Assembly: GCA_947034885.2 (NCBI GenBank)
Contig: OX344757.2
Coordinates: forward strand, 1,426,001-1,490,000
Source: Thuidium tamariscinum
Lineage: Eukaryota > Streptophyta > Bryopsida > Hypnales > Thuidiaceae
Length of the DNA: 64,000 nt
Reading direction: 5' to 3'
Shown here: in pieces, positions 34,636 through 47,209 of the stretch
Layout: every line of letters starts with the position of its first letter
Position numbering within the stretch: position 1 is the first letter of the stretch
Position numbers and translations under genes: made by a program
The notes under the pieces: generated by a model
What the model was told of the DNA's origin: nothing
Database searches by the model: none
The model's input: only the letters and a program-made list of their open reading frames with translations

Positions 34636-36573
34636 ATTCTTCCTAAATTATATACATTCACCTAGTAATAAGTAATACCATATCTAGTTTTATTACCAAT
34701 TTTCTACTTTTGCTATTCCTTCACTATTTTTATCTCTACAAGTAGAAAAAGATATAACAATGGTATAAAAGTCCAAAAGTTGTGTAGGCAAATGAAGCTA
34801 TAACATGTGCTAAAAGCAACAATGGCATGTTGAGGCCTATTATTCTTAAAGTTTATTTCTTATAACTAGTAGAATTGTGACATGTGGATCATGAAAACTC
34901 GTGTATATAAGGAATACATATTCATTTGGATAGAGATATTTGTGATTAGTTTTTTTATTTCTATTTATAGTAAAAAAATTTGCTCAAAAAAAATTCATAT
35001 TTGCTATGTACACCTAAGTGCAAGTGCAATGAAAATTCATCAACATTGAAAAATCTCTTATTAGATTTTGAAGGCAAGCCACTTAATTATCTCACCTTTG
35101 CAATTCGATGTGAATATTATCAATCCATTGCAAGACTCCTATGTACAAAAATAAAAAATAAAAAATGCTTATCATAATCAATTCTTAATTGTATAGAAAT
35201 GAATAATCTTTAGAATTTTTTTGTTGGACCATCGAAAAATTACTCATTTAAAATGGGAAAGAAATTTGGAAGTAGGTCTAAGCATAAATAGGACACTTAT
35301 TATCCAAAATTTGGAGACATTGGTTGCTTCTTCCACTAGTGTGCTAATGCTCTAAAAGCAAAAAAAATAAATAAATGGATATAGTTCTTACTACTAAATT
35401 GTTTTTTGAATTTTATTGAATCCTAAACTTTAATTTTAAAAGACACAATTTCAATACATTGTAGCATGTGTGTTTTTGACACCATATGGATGTTTGGAGA
35501 TATGAAAATGTTTAGGGAGAATTATTGATTAGTTCATTGTTAGTGAGGGCTTTTGAAAAAAATAACGATTTGGAGTGTGAAAATGGGGAATCTGAAACCA
35601 GATGAAAAAATTGGTTAGTAGGATGACAACTAGTTGGCCTACAAAAGTAAACAATAGATATGTAGCCACTTCTTTTACAAAATTATCAAACTTTATCTGC
35701 TTTCAATTTTGAATCCAAGGCTAATATCCAAGTTTCTAGGAACAAGTATGTTCTTTGACAAAGCAAGCATTGCTTTAGCATTGGCTATTGAGAGGCTTTG
35801 AGTGTTTGGACAAGACAAAGGTGGGTACATCACTTTGAAGTTGGTTGTGGCAGTAAGCGCTTATTCTATTCTTCATGTCTATCCAATATAATGAAGTTTA
35901 GGTTTAGTTTCAAAAGTAGCATGTCTTTGAAAGAGGGGGATTGTAGCTTTTGCAAATTTGAAGTTGAAAGAAGTAGCTAATGAGAATTTGATACTAGTGG
36001 AAAGATTTCAATAAGAGAAAAATGAAAAATGTGCCTTTAAAAACCCTATCCAATTCTTTAATTTTCTTTCTCTACACAAAGAAGGTTGAATATTAGGAAA
36101 AATCTAAATTTTTTCCAAATGTTGGTACATAACTATAAAGCAATGTATTTTTGTTTTGTTTTTTGGTGCCATTGTTTTCCTTGGATGGTACTATAAATAG
36201 ATAATGACAGGCTAATTTAAATTCAAGGATCTATTCATTTATATAGGTTAGCATCCCTATTACTTGTTTGTTGATTTAGTATTGGAGAGATGCATTCCTC
36301 GGGGGTGCATTATATAGGAAGTTCATCGATTATGTACAAACAAGCCCTTACTATTCAAGGGCTATGTAGGTGATTTTTTTGAATTTATTGGGGGCTTCCT
36401 TTACCTAAATTTCTAAAGTTTGTTTATTCTATGTACCTTATCTTTTAGTTGAAATTTTCTTGATGCCAATTTTTTATACTCTATGTTCAATATAAATACA
36501 ACATAGTAGAATATGTCATACAAACAATTGAAAGGGTTAGGAGGATTATTTTTGTTGGAATGTTTGTATAGAC
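34636..36573. other. AT-rich spacer, nothing recognised
   Basis: Short AT-driven frames only. Confidence 0.5.
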
Positions 36574-36577
36574 ATTA

Positions 36578-37588
36578 GGGTGAATGCAAGAAACCCTTGC
36601 ACTATTTTGTGTCACACAGCATGTACTAATCTGTTTTTTAGCCATAATTTTTGTGTTTTAACTCTAAATGACTCAAAATTTATAGAGAAGGTACTCATGA
36701 CTATTCTATACTTTGTCTAATTTTTTGTAATTTAAAAAGATATTTAACTATTTAAAAATAGACCCCAATTGAATGTCACAAATGCCAATTTGGAGGTTTC
36801 TAGTACTATTGAGTACCTTTTTTTTTTTTAATGATTTTGAGCTCAAAATTGGATGAAATGGTCTCCTAGTAGATTTGCAGCTTTTTAGAAAAGGAATTTT
36901 TTTAAAGTTACTTTTATGTGGTGTACAAGTCCACAAAAGAGCCTCCTCCTATATTTTTTTAGAAACATGTAAAAAATGATTTTGGTGATTTTTTTGATGA
37001 ATAACCAATTAACCATCTTCATAAAGTTGTTACAAATGGCCAATTTTTATTTTATTTTTAAAAAAATCCTATTTTTTACTAATTAAAACATCAAAGTATT
37101 TACAATAGAAGATTTTTGAAGCCATTACAAGACTGCGGGTTCCTGGACTGCAGGAACGCAGTTTCTGCCGCGTGAACAGAAATCCGACGTGGTCGAGAGA
37201 GTTCCTCATCATTAAGAAAAATTGAAAAAAAAAATTGGGGCTTTTTTTCATATTTGAAGATCCAAATTTTTTTATTTTTTATTTTTTTTGGTAAATGCTG
37301 GCTTGACAGTGGCCAGTAGTTACGGGAACAATTTCGGAGAACAGTCTCGAAACGGCCCTTTGGAGGCCTCAAATCCCCTCTAATGCTTTCTTCAGGTTTG
37401 GCACTTTTCAAGTTCTCCTACTTAGAGATTTTTTTAACAAATTTCCTTCAATGTTTTTTTTCGTCTTAAAGGTGTTTACATTAGTCATATTTTTTATATA
37501 TTTTTTAAATTATTTTTCTAATTTTAAAGTACTCTCGAAAAAATCAGCGAAACGCAACAAATAGTACAAGTGTTTCTTGCATTCACCC
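36578..37588 (+). mobile_element. Family D TIR element, copy 1 (host of an A copy)
   Basis: Left end 'GGGTGAATGCAAGAAACCCT'; right end 'TGTTTCTTGCATTCACCC', its inverse. It is flanked by the exact 4-bp duplication ATTA (36574-36577 and 37589-37592). Without the nested A copy it is about 724 bp, matching the other two D copies. No transposase frame is present, so it is non-autonomous. Confidence 0.85.
37100..37386 (+). mobile_element. MITE family A, copy 3, nested in family D
   Basis: It shares with copy 4 the order 'AGAC...GGTTCCT', 'GGTCGAGAGAG', 'ATCATTAA', an AT-rich middle, 'GGTAAATGCTGGC', 'TGACAGTGGCC', 'CGAAACGGCC' and the right end 'CCTCAAATCCCCTCTAATGC'. It sits inside the family D element 36578-37588, whose sequence resumes on the right with 'CCTACTTAGAGA' as in another D copy (57.3 kb). 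The insertion is therefore younger than that D copy. Confidence 0.75.
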
Positions 37589-37592
37589 ATTA

Positions 37593-40500
37593 TAGTATAC
37601 TCCATAGAGAACCCTAAATAGTATATTTGCAAACTATATACATGGTAATAACACAAAATCACACCAATTGCAATGAAAAAATTACAACTTTGAAGCAAAA
37701 ACTAGTACCATGAACAAAACAATGTACACATTACCATACAAATTGAAGTCTTGAGGGCTCAAGGCAATACACAAAACTATGGTGTATGTAATAACAAACA
37801 CATAATACACACTATCAACAACAAGTTTAAAAAGATGAAGACTGCACTATGCCATGTCTAAGGTTCAATTTCCAAATGCAATGGCAAAGCAAATTTCCAA
37901 TGAGATACATAGATCTTGGACACTCAACAACTCTAAAGTAAGGCTTGCAACATCTTGGTGCAAGAAAAATGTGATGCTTGTAACCTGCATATTTGCATAG
38001 CACAACATCAATGAATCTCAGGGGGGTCACTTAGAGTATCCATATAAGACCACGTGTGAACAAAAATTTGGACCCCCCTACATACTTTTTGAATTTAAAA
38101 AAAATTTAAAAAAATATGAACACATTTATCTACTTTGAAAGTTTATGCTCTAAATTATTGATATTCTTATTTGTTTATACTAATTAGTTGCAAATTTTTG
38201 AATTAAAAACATACCCTGTAGAATTGAAAAAAAACACTTTTATACCCCTATATTATATAAGAAAAAATTGTCTAAAGAATGAACAAAAAATTCTTTAAAG
38301 TAGCTTTCTATTGAAAGCTCATTTTGAGTTGACTATTGATGCAATGGTCATCTAAATGTATCCACTATAAATATTTGAGTTGAAAAACATGCCATTTTAG
38401 TTCATTTTCAATTTCTTCTAGAAATCATTTCACATTTTATTTTAGTTGAAAATTTTGGCAATAGAAACTGATGGTCCTTATTAAACAATGTTCAAAATCT
38501 TAGGTTGAAAATATAATTTATTAGGAACCAATTGTTCGCATATAGTTTGTTGTAGTAGAACTAAGTGCACCCCCAAAGCAATGAATTTGAATGAGGGAAG
38601 TACGCATGAAATGAGAGAAAAAAATGCACGCTAATTACAAACACTTGAAGATCTTACCTCATCAACATGTAGGGATCACCTAAATGTTGGGCAAGCCCCC
38701 CTCCCATCTCCCTTGCATACTTGAATTTTTAATTGCCACTGGTTGAGAAGAGTAGCTCTAAGTTGGTGCAACTTTGCAACACTGAGCTCGCCAAATGGGA
38801 CCATTTGTAGTTTTGAAGGACATGAAAGTCTAATCTCTACAACTTGGTGAAGACAACCATGTTGATGTCAAAAGCCTTCAACACCAACTTTGCCTTCATC
38901 ATAGGTGTGACATCTAGTGCAACTACACCATAAGATGCTAAGCGCAATGTTACAAACTGTAATGCAAAACATGTATTCACAATGCTCACCTTCAATGTGC
39001 ATGGAAAATTAGCCAATACACTCAACAATGTAGTTTTGTTCACATGTCTCTGACATGTCATTCGATTCTAACAACAATCTAAGTGCCTCTAAAGTCAAAG
39101 CTCCTATGATGTCAAGCTTCTCAAGATATTTCTAGATTTGTTGCCTCGAACTTTAACATCCATAATGTGACCTTCTCGTTGATATTGGAAGCCATGAGGA
39201 TGCCAAATACCAAACCCTACCACCAATCTCTACCTACAAGTGTCTACAAGCTCAAACCTGCAAACCTAAGGATTGACAACACAATGCGGTGCATAAACAC
39301 TCCACTCAATTTTCAGCCAAAGTTTTTGTCACATTTCTAAATCTGAAGCACTTGAAAGCACCCTAAACCATATGACCTTGCATTTTGTTACCATTTTCCC
39401 ACCCAAATTCAAGCTATTGCAAAACAAAGCTGAAAACCTCCACCAACTACAACCTGCAACCCTAACATTCGTTTGTTTTTTAAAACTGCAACCCTCACAT
39501 TTGAATGTCTACTCATTGAAGTGAGTAGGATCAGCCCAAACATCCATCAACCTAAATCCACAACTTAAACCATTGTCAGTTTGTACAACACATGGGATTC
39601 CACCCTTAGATACCTCTACTACATTTACACTATACTAAATATACTATTGGAAAGTTTAAGTTTTTGGAGGGGATTTTTGGCAGGACTACTTTAGAAAAAA
39701 AATTGGATAAAATTTAGTATTATTTTATACCCTTTATTATTTATAAAGTCTAATAGTCCATTATATAGATGCTAGTTTACTTTGAATAATTGTTTAGAAT
39801 TTAGGCTAAGGCAATTAAAATTATCCTTCATTTGTTTGCATGCTAGCATAAAAAAAAGGGAGTGCACCCCCTAGGGTTACATTGTTTTCATTGGAATATT
39901 AATGGTAGTGCTATTGATTTTGTTGGAAAATCCTTAAGAGTGAAAAGGAACTTGAAGATTGTACAATGAGATTTTGATTTATTGGATTGATAATATTGAT
40001 TATTAATGTATTTATTTTTTTAAATTATGGAAAGTGTCGTGACATTAAAAAGAAAAAAAATTCTAGTGGAGAAAAATAATCAATGAAGTTCTTTAAGCTG
40101 GTTTATCCTAGGAGGAAAACTAAGGGAAAGGTGCCACTTGGGCTTTTAGAGTGTACTTGTGCAAATACATTGTTTTTGCCTAACGTATCCATGAAATCCT
40201 ATTTAATGAGATTCTTCTTCTTCTCACTACATTTCTTGTAGAAGGTAAGTATTTGATTCTTCACAACCATGCCTACAAGTACAATGTCTTTCTAGGCTTA
40301 AGGTATAGATCTATAAAGTGCTGATTGCATTAATGTATTGATTTGAATCTTTATATTTAAAATATTGATATTCACTTCAATATTAGAGTAATTTGTGCCC
40401 TAACACAAGAAAAGGTTGATACCCCGTCAAAGTGAATGGAAAATATTGTAGGCCCTTTCAAATTTTCTTTTAGCCTCTATGCTAGTATATAAAAGATAGG

Positions 40501-40925
40501 TTTACTAAATCTATATTTAATCAACCTTATCTTGCTTTTAATTTGTGATCAACTAGTTTAGTGCTTATAAAACTAATTGGTGCATAAGGGTAGAAATAAG
40601 AAGTTGGAGGGTTCTTTGAATATAGATGCTAAATCATAGCATGTCATTTTTAGCACACAAGGGGGCAAGTGATCTAAATGGTTGTGTACAAAGATACAAA
40701 TTGACATTGAAAAAAACATTGTAGACTATAAGCAAAGATAATTGTTTTAAAAATAATTGACATTTAACATAAAAAGTTAATAGCATATTCTAGGAATTGA
40801 CATTAGAAGCCTCTAGATAAATTCTAAACTAACATTGTGACATCCTTGATTGTATGCATCTTTGATTAGAATATGTCTCATTGCCATTTTAGCCCTAAAA
40901 TGCTTTGGATTTTTATGAATATTAA
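37593..40925. other. Long spacer, nothing recognised
   Basis: 37.7-39.6 kb is less AT-rich and hints at decayed coding sequence on the minus strand (frame 38837-39061), but no family could be named. The rest is AT-rich. Confidence 0.4.
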
Positions 40926-41637
40926 AGGGAAATTGTAAAAAACACTTGTTCTATTTTTTGTCCCCATGCCCATGCCCTTAGACGGGTTTTTTTGTTGCTC
41001 ATCATTTTTGCATTTGGCATGAAATTTGGAATGAAGGCTCATGTACACCAAACACTTAGTAAATTTTCAAAATTCTCAAAATTAGTCTATTATTTTAACT
41101 TGCCCTCCATTGGGCATCTACTATAGTTATTTGGAGTAGATATTCTTACTTTCTAACCCAAAAATGAAAATTTAAAGCCACAAATTGGACACGTTGGAGG
41201 TCTACTAACATTACAAGGACTAACAATGAGTTTTTATGAAAACAACACGTTGGTTGTGTTCATGAAAGGCAAAGTGACCTTCCATTATACAAAGGCTATA
41301 AAGAGGGGGAAAATTTTCTACAAAAATTCTTTGGTGCAATGCGAGCATAGTCTTCTCTAATAAAATGGATTTTTCTAAAGAAATTTTTTGTATTACTAAA
41401 AATGAAAAAGGTCCACAAATCCCATTTCAGCTATTTTCTATTTTTAGTGGCTTTTGTAGTACTTTGCAATAGTTTACAATGTTGCATAGTATTGAATCAA
41501 TGGTTAAGATCTACAAGCGCTTTGAATTGACAATTTAGATCTATAGGGATGCTACTGATACATAGTATCGCCAATCTTGTGGCTAAGTACTACATTTTTG
41601 AGCCAAAAATATGTAGTATTTCTTGCAATCATCCTCA
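40926..41637 (+). mobile_element. Possible diverged family D copy
   Basis: The left part 'GTAAAAAACACTTGTTCTAT' and right part 'AGTATTTCTTGCAATCATCC' resemble D termini at the expected spacing of about 710 bp. Ends are eroded and no 4-bp duplication can be confirmed. Confidence 0.4.
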
Positions 41638-41951
41638 ATTATAATCCCACATAATTGTATCACAATGATCACCTTTCACTACTTTAGAACGTAAATCTAA
41701 GGTACTTGAAATTTGTCTTGTGAAATTTATATCACTCAAATAAAAGAAGAATCGGCAATTGACTTAGATTTTGGTTTTGAAATGAAGAAAAGATATGCAT
41801 TGTAACCTAATTAGGTGGTAATTACAATTAGGTATACTTACCATAATCCCTACAGGCGCAAGGCCTTTTTGAGCTTTTTAGAAATTGCTCAAAACTAAAC
41901 ATTAATCCAAGTTTTGAGAAATTTTATAAATCTAAGAAAACTTGAAATTAT

Positions 41952-42679
41952 GGGTTGTGGCAAGAAACACTTACCGGTTTTGTCTCGAAATGGCTCAAAA
42001 TGAGTGAGTCCTATGAGTCCTGTGACCCTTTGAAATAATTTTTTTTTAAATTGAAAAAAATATGGATAATTTGTTGAGCAATGAGAATATCATGTCTCTT
42101 GAAATTCAGACCTTAGAAATTTTTTCTCTAAATGTTATAGACAATGGAAAATACAATGAAAATAACTCTTTTTCACTAATTTGGTAAAAATAGTAAAAAC
42201 ATTAAAAAAATGAAAATGAAACATCCACTTTTTCTCCAAGTAAAGGTCTTTCTTTTCCAACAAATTTCATCTTTGGAAAAAATAAATTCTATTCTCTACA
42301 CTTGCGCAAAGTCAGCCACTTTGACGACATGTGGAGGTTGAACAATATATTATTTTTTAAAAATCTCTTCGTGGTCTTGTGTAACTTTAGTTGAGGTCCT
42401 TTCATGCCAATTTTCAGCTCAAAATTTTCATTTTTGGGTCATCAATAGGACTAAAACCCCCCAAAATGGCCAAAGTAGACACCCAATTGGGGGCAGTTTA
42501 AAAATAGTAAACTAATTTTGAAAAAATTGAAAAAATTACACAAAGTGTAAAACTTTTGTAGGCACCTTCATTTCAATTTTCAAGTCAAATGAACAAAAGA
42601 TGCAAAAGTTATGAGCAAAAAACTACCTCCTAAAGGTCAAGGGGACAAAAAAAAGGACAAGTGTTTCTTGCCAAAGCCC
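41952..42679 (+). mobile_element. Family D TIR element, copy 2
   Basis: Left end 'GGGTTGTGGCAAGAAACACT'; right end 'AGTGTTTCTTGCCAAAGCCC'. It is flanked by the exact 4-bp duplication TTAT (41948-41951 and 42680-42683). Its 728-bp length agrees with the other D copies. AT-rich and non-coding. Confidence 0.82.
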
Positions 42680-43254
42680 TTATACAAATATTCAAACTCG
42701 ATGTCTGCATTTATTATGGGTCATACTCAAAAAATTATATAAGATCATTCTTTATGGACTAAAAGATTAAAATGCTTAATCGATAGGATATTGAAATTGG
42801 GAATTTTTTTTTAATTTGTCAAATCTTAAATTGAGGTAATGGAAAAAAAAATACTCCATGTGAAGTTAAACAATATAACATACATGACTATAATCCATTC
42901 ACGGCTTCTCCAAACCTAGAAAATCAAAATTTGCAATCACAACACCTTAGTACAAAGCCTTCAATAAATAAAAATTCATGTATAATTTTTTTTTTCAAAA
43001 TTGAATTTTTGATGCTTAAAATAGACTTTGAAGGGAATTCAACTTTGAAAGAAAATACCCAAAACACTATTCTAGTAAGATTTTATTCAACTTTCAAAGT
43101 TTTTTTTACACACTAGGGACATTCGGTTAGTAATGACTAATCCCATAATTATTTGAAAAGTGTTGCTTTTTCCTCTTTTCGTTTCGCTTTCCCATTCCCT
43201 TCCCCTTCCCCTTCCGAAGAGAAGGTGATTCAACCATGCCCTTCTAGAGGGTTT

Positions 43255-43478
43255 GGGTGAACTGGACCCTCGCTCAGCCACTCCAAGTAATTTCAAGAGT
43301 GCAAGTAAAACAAAAAGTCCCCTATTTTGTGCTTATCTAGTTTACCTTCTACGTTTGACCCAACTAATTTAGGACCTCTGATTGCAAATATGAATTCAGA
43401 ATTTGAAAAAAAAATGTTCATAGAAAAAAAAAATTCTACTGTTTTCCCAAGTGGCTGAGCAAGGGGGTTAGTTCACCC
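43255..43478 (+). mobile_element. MITE family B, copy 5 (left of a tandem pair)
   Basis: The borders 'GGGTGAACTGGACCCTCGCT' and 'AGGGGGTTAGTTCACCC' enclose 'GCAAGTAAAACAAAAAGTCC' and 'GCAAATATGAATTCAGAATT'. Copy 6 follows after 31 bp in the same orientation. Confidence 0.75.
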
Positions 43479-43509
43479 TAGCCTTTTAGAGCCCCCTTCA
43501 AGATGGTCA

Positions 43510-43743
43510 GGGTGAATTGCCCCCTCACTCAGCCACTCCAAATAATTCTAAGGGTGCAAGTAAAACAAAAAGCCCCCTATTTTGTGCTTATCTGATTTAC
43601 CTTGTACACACCTACCAGCTAGTTTGGGGCCTGTGCTTGCAAATATGAATTCAGAATTGGCAAAGAAAATTATTTGCAGAAATTAACCAATTCCAGCGTT
43701 CAGTTTCCCAAGCGGCCAAGCGAGGGGGTCCTTCAGTTCACCC
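43510..43743 (+). mobile_element. MITE family B, copy 6 (right of a tandem pair)
   Basis: The borders 'GGGTGAATTGCCCCCTCACT' and 'GGGGGTCCTTCAGTTCACCC' enclose the same interior as copy 5. Its right end abuts the GC-rich island at 43.74-44.3 kb. Confidence 0.75.
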
Positions 43744-43890
43744 GGCCCTCAAGCCCTCCCCACCAAGAGCTCGCTCCAGCGGAACTCTGCGGAAGAGCCT
43801 GCGACGTCTGTTTTTTTGGAAGTGCCTGCGGGCCCGGGCTGAAGTGTGCCCCAAGAGAACTGCAATAGAGGTTGCATGACCTGGCCAAGG

Positions 43891-44021
43891 CCCTGGCCAG
43901 GTGTCGTCCAATGCCGGCCTGAGCAAGCCGAACCTGGAGGACCTGGCCAGGTGTCACCCAATGCCAGCACGGGAAAGCCGAGCCTTACGGACCTGGCCAG
44001 GTGTCATCCAATGCTGCGAAG
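43891..44021 (+). repeat. Tandem repeat, 50-bp period, about 2.6 units
   Basis: 'CTGGCCAGGTGTC' recurs at exactly 50-bp steps (unit starts 43891, 43941 and 43991), each followed by 'CCAATGC'. The core CCTGGCCAGG is palindromic. A partial unit lies just upstream. The period is not a multiple of three, which argues against coding use. Confidence 0.75.
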
Positions 44022-45190
44022 TGAGCTCTTCTCTAAGCTTCTATATTATCCCCCCCGCTGGCTCTTCTGCGAGGGGGCTCAACTCCAACTCTTCAGTTCT
44101 CTTCCAGAGTCGCCTCCTTCCGTTCAGCGGCTGCATGAAACCCACTTGCTCGCAAACTCGGGACACATCACCGGACACCTCAAACTCCACGTGGCGACTG
44201 GAGGGTGGTCAAGAAGAAGAAGCTCCTCAATCCCTGCCTACCCTCACTTCTCGGGAAGTTCTTAGGAAGGCATGGCCTGCCACCTCATGGGAGTCCAAGC
44301 AAGGACTGGGTCAATAGTTTAAAAAAAAGTGTTTTGGGTTTTCTCAGTGGAAGCTTGTTGTGCCCATGATACCTTCATTCGTAGGCCAGACAAATCAACC
44401 AAATTTGATCATTGATCAAACACTCACCCTCGGTACTAAGTACCTAAAACAAATGCTAATCTAAGGTAGCCAACCCATTTCCGATCACCCCCAATTTCCA
44501 ATATGTAAGTTAGTCTGCTTCCTTTCCGTGAAGTGGTGGTGCACCTCCCAGAGCAATTGTGGCACATTAGGGTTGGTTATAAGGCTTTCATAAATGCAAT
44601 CAGCCCTTGGTCAATTGCAATCAAAAATAGTAAGGTCCATATTATCATTATAGGTAAAAAAAAAATCTTCAACTAAAGAATTCATAGTAATTACACTGTG
44701 TGTAATAAAATTCTCATAAAATATGCTATCCGTTCAAATATCTGTGAACCTGGTGTTTCTTAGAAAACTGAGTGCTTCTGACAATTCAGTTTCATCCCCC
44801 CACCCCTACCCCCAACCCCTTTTTTTTAATCTTATTACAGTACAAGCCAACTTGAAAAGTAGGTGTGGTTTAGTTTAGTTTTTTGGGGTGGGGGGATGAT
44901 TCACCACATACATTTTGACTGGACTGGGTCCTGGGGTTATAAAGCCAAGTGCCACCCTGGCCCTCTTTGTATTTTGTGCCATACTAAGTTTTATAGGTTT
45001 TTGGAGTTGTCTGTAGCTTTGATTTGCAGCTGAGTTCAGGCCCCAGCAAACAGCATCCAATGCAAACTGAAAGATACAGCAGTTTGGACAAAACAGGGAT
45101 AAGCCAGGCCGGAGGGCTTGTAACTTATATATTTTTGCCTTGCAATGGAATTCTGTTTCATTTGTTAAAAAAACAAAAAAAACAAAAAAC
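44022..45190. other. End of GC-rich island and spacer
   Basis: GC-rich to about 44300, then mixed sequence with no domain-bearing frame. The frame 44875-45270 on the minus strand matches nothing I know. Confidence 0.4.
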
Positions 45191-46168
45191 TTAATCCCCA
45201 AATGACAAAGAGGACAGAAAGTGTCCTCACAGAGTTTCAAGTCCAATTCAAAGTGCCGTAACTTCTGCATCCAAGGTCCAAATTCAATGAAACTTGTTGG
45301 AAAAGTTGCGCAATCTCTTCTAGTTTGTGTGGCAAAATTTTCAAATCAATCCAAGCTATAATGAAAGTTTGGTGGCCAATCGAACTTTACAGCTCAATTT
45401 GATTTCACCAAACTGCATTTTGGGGCTGCAACTTCTGGGGCTTGTATCTACTTCATCTAATGTTTGTTTTCAGTAAAATTTGATGGGTTTTGTTCCCCTT
45501 GAATTCTACTTATTGTGATAAATCTTTCATATCAATCCAAGTTGTTTTGAATGTTTTGGAGCGATTCAAAGTTCAACATCTTGGCATTTTGAAACTATAG
45601 TGAACTTTGAGAGCTTATATCTTTTTCATAAAGAGTCGATTTCCAAAAAAAAATCTTGGAAAAGTTGCGCATACTAATCTAGTATGTGTGACTAAAATTT
45701 CATGTCAATCCAAGAAGAAATGAATGACTAAAGAGCATTTTAGTACAAGGACGTTCAAGCTTAGATGTGTTTTTTTCCAACTTTTCTTACTATCTTTTGA
45801 CATTTTAAAATGGTTTTGTAGACACAATGAGTCAATTGAGTGAAATTTTTTTCTATAGTTTTGTTTTCATACTATTTTGAAATCACTTCATTGTGAAAAG
45901 TTTTTTCCTTTGAGTAGGTTTAGAAACCAAATTTCACCTTCAAATGTGTTTTTGGGAAAATTGCAGCATCCATTTTCAACACTAAAACACTATAATCTTG
46001 CAATCTATGCGGCCAAATGACTCCAAATTTAATATACATCATCTACAACATGTTTTCTAAAAGATTGTATGGTTAAGATCTCTATAACTTAGTGACATTT
46101 AGATCTATGACACTTCAAAAAGAAAGATGTTTTTGAACCCCGGAAATCAAATGTCATTTGGGGGTTAA
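45191..46168 (+). mobile_element. Family C TIR element, copy 6 (left arm of an inverted pair)
   Basis: Left end 'TTAATCCCCAAATGACA'; right end 'TGTCATTTGGGGGTTAA', with TTAA at both borders. Interior words such as 'CTTGCAATCTATGCGGCC' match family C. Its sequence recurs inverted in copy 7, 74 bp to the right. Confidence 0.75.
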
Positions 46169-46242
46169 GTGTGCTTTTTGTGCAGAGATGCTTGCTTCTA
46201 GGAAACTCATGACAAAATGAAGAGCAAGACAAGTAAGTGAAG

Positions 46243-47209
46243 TTAACTCCTAAAGGTCCAAGGACTTTTGAGGATTAAAAAATGCCATTGCTTTTGAAGT
46301 ATTACAGGAATAAATGTTATTAAGGTATGCAAATCTCCACCACATAATCTTGTAATGTACATGTTGTAGATAACGTGTAACAAATTTGGAGTCATTTGGT
46401 TAAACAAATTGAGATATTATAATGTTTTAGTATTAAAAAGAAGATGTTTAAGTTTTTCTTGAAACATAGTTGGAGGTGAAATTTGATTTGTAAACCCAAT
46501 CAAATGAAAAAACTTTGAACTACAAAGTGATTCAAAACCAACATACAAATAAATTGGTGAAAGAAAACATCATTCAATTGACTCATTGTGTCTACAAAAT
46601 AGCATTGAAAAGTAAAAAATAGTTGCAAAAAAGACACATGGGTTTATCTTCCTTCTACTAAAATGCTTCTCACTCACTTGAAACTTCTTGGATTGATATG
46701 AAAAGTTAGACACACAAAGTAGACTATTGTACAAAAATTTTACAAAACATATTCAAAACGGTTATAATATGGAGAAGAAACAAGCCGCCAAAGTTCACTA
46801 TAATCCAAAAATGTCCGGTGTTTCAACTTTGAATTACTCCCAAACAATTAGAACAACTTGGAGTGACTTGAAAATTTGACCACGATTACTAAACTTCTAG
46901 AGGAACATAACACAATAAATTTTTATTGAAAACAAACATTGGATGAAGGAGATACAAGCCCTTCAAGTTGCAACCATGATAAATGCAATTTAGTGAACTC
47001 AAATTGAACCCTTAAACTTCAATTGGCTTCCAAACACTCATTACATCTTGGATCATTTTGAAAAATTTACCATGCAAACTAGAAAAGAGAGTGTATATTT
47101 TTCAACAAGTTTGATTGAATGTGGACATTAGATGCAAAAGCAACAACACTTTGAATTGGACTTCTAGACTATGAGGACACTTTTGGTCCCATGGACATTT
47201 AGGGTTTAA
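46243..47209 (-). mobile_element. Family C TIR element, copy 7 (right arm of an inverted pair)
   Basis: Left border 'TTAACTCCTAAAGGTCC'; right border 'GGACATTTAGGGTTTAA'. On the minus strand it runs in the same order as copy 6: 'AAGTCCAATTCAAAGTG', 'CATTCAATCAAACTTGTTG', 'GTTGTTCTAATTGTTTGG'. Divergence between the arms is clearly visible, so they look like separate old insertions rather than a fresh duplication. Confidence 0.72.

Noticed and set aside
38837-39600. Possible decayed gene on the minus strand
   Set aside because: Composition is less AT-rich and partly protein-like, but no family could be named, so it is not reported as a pseudogene.
43846-44317. Two overlapping 138-139 codon frames
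   Set aside because: They read through the 50-bp tandem repeat in different phases. The peptide shows no consistent repeat or domain.
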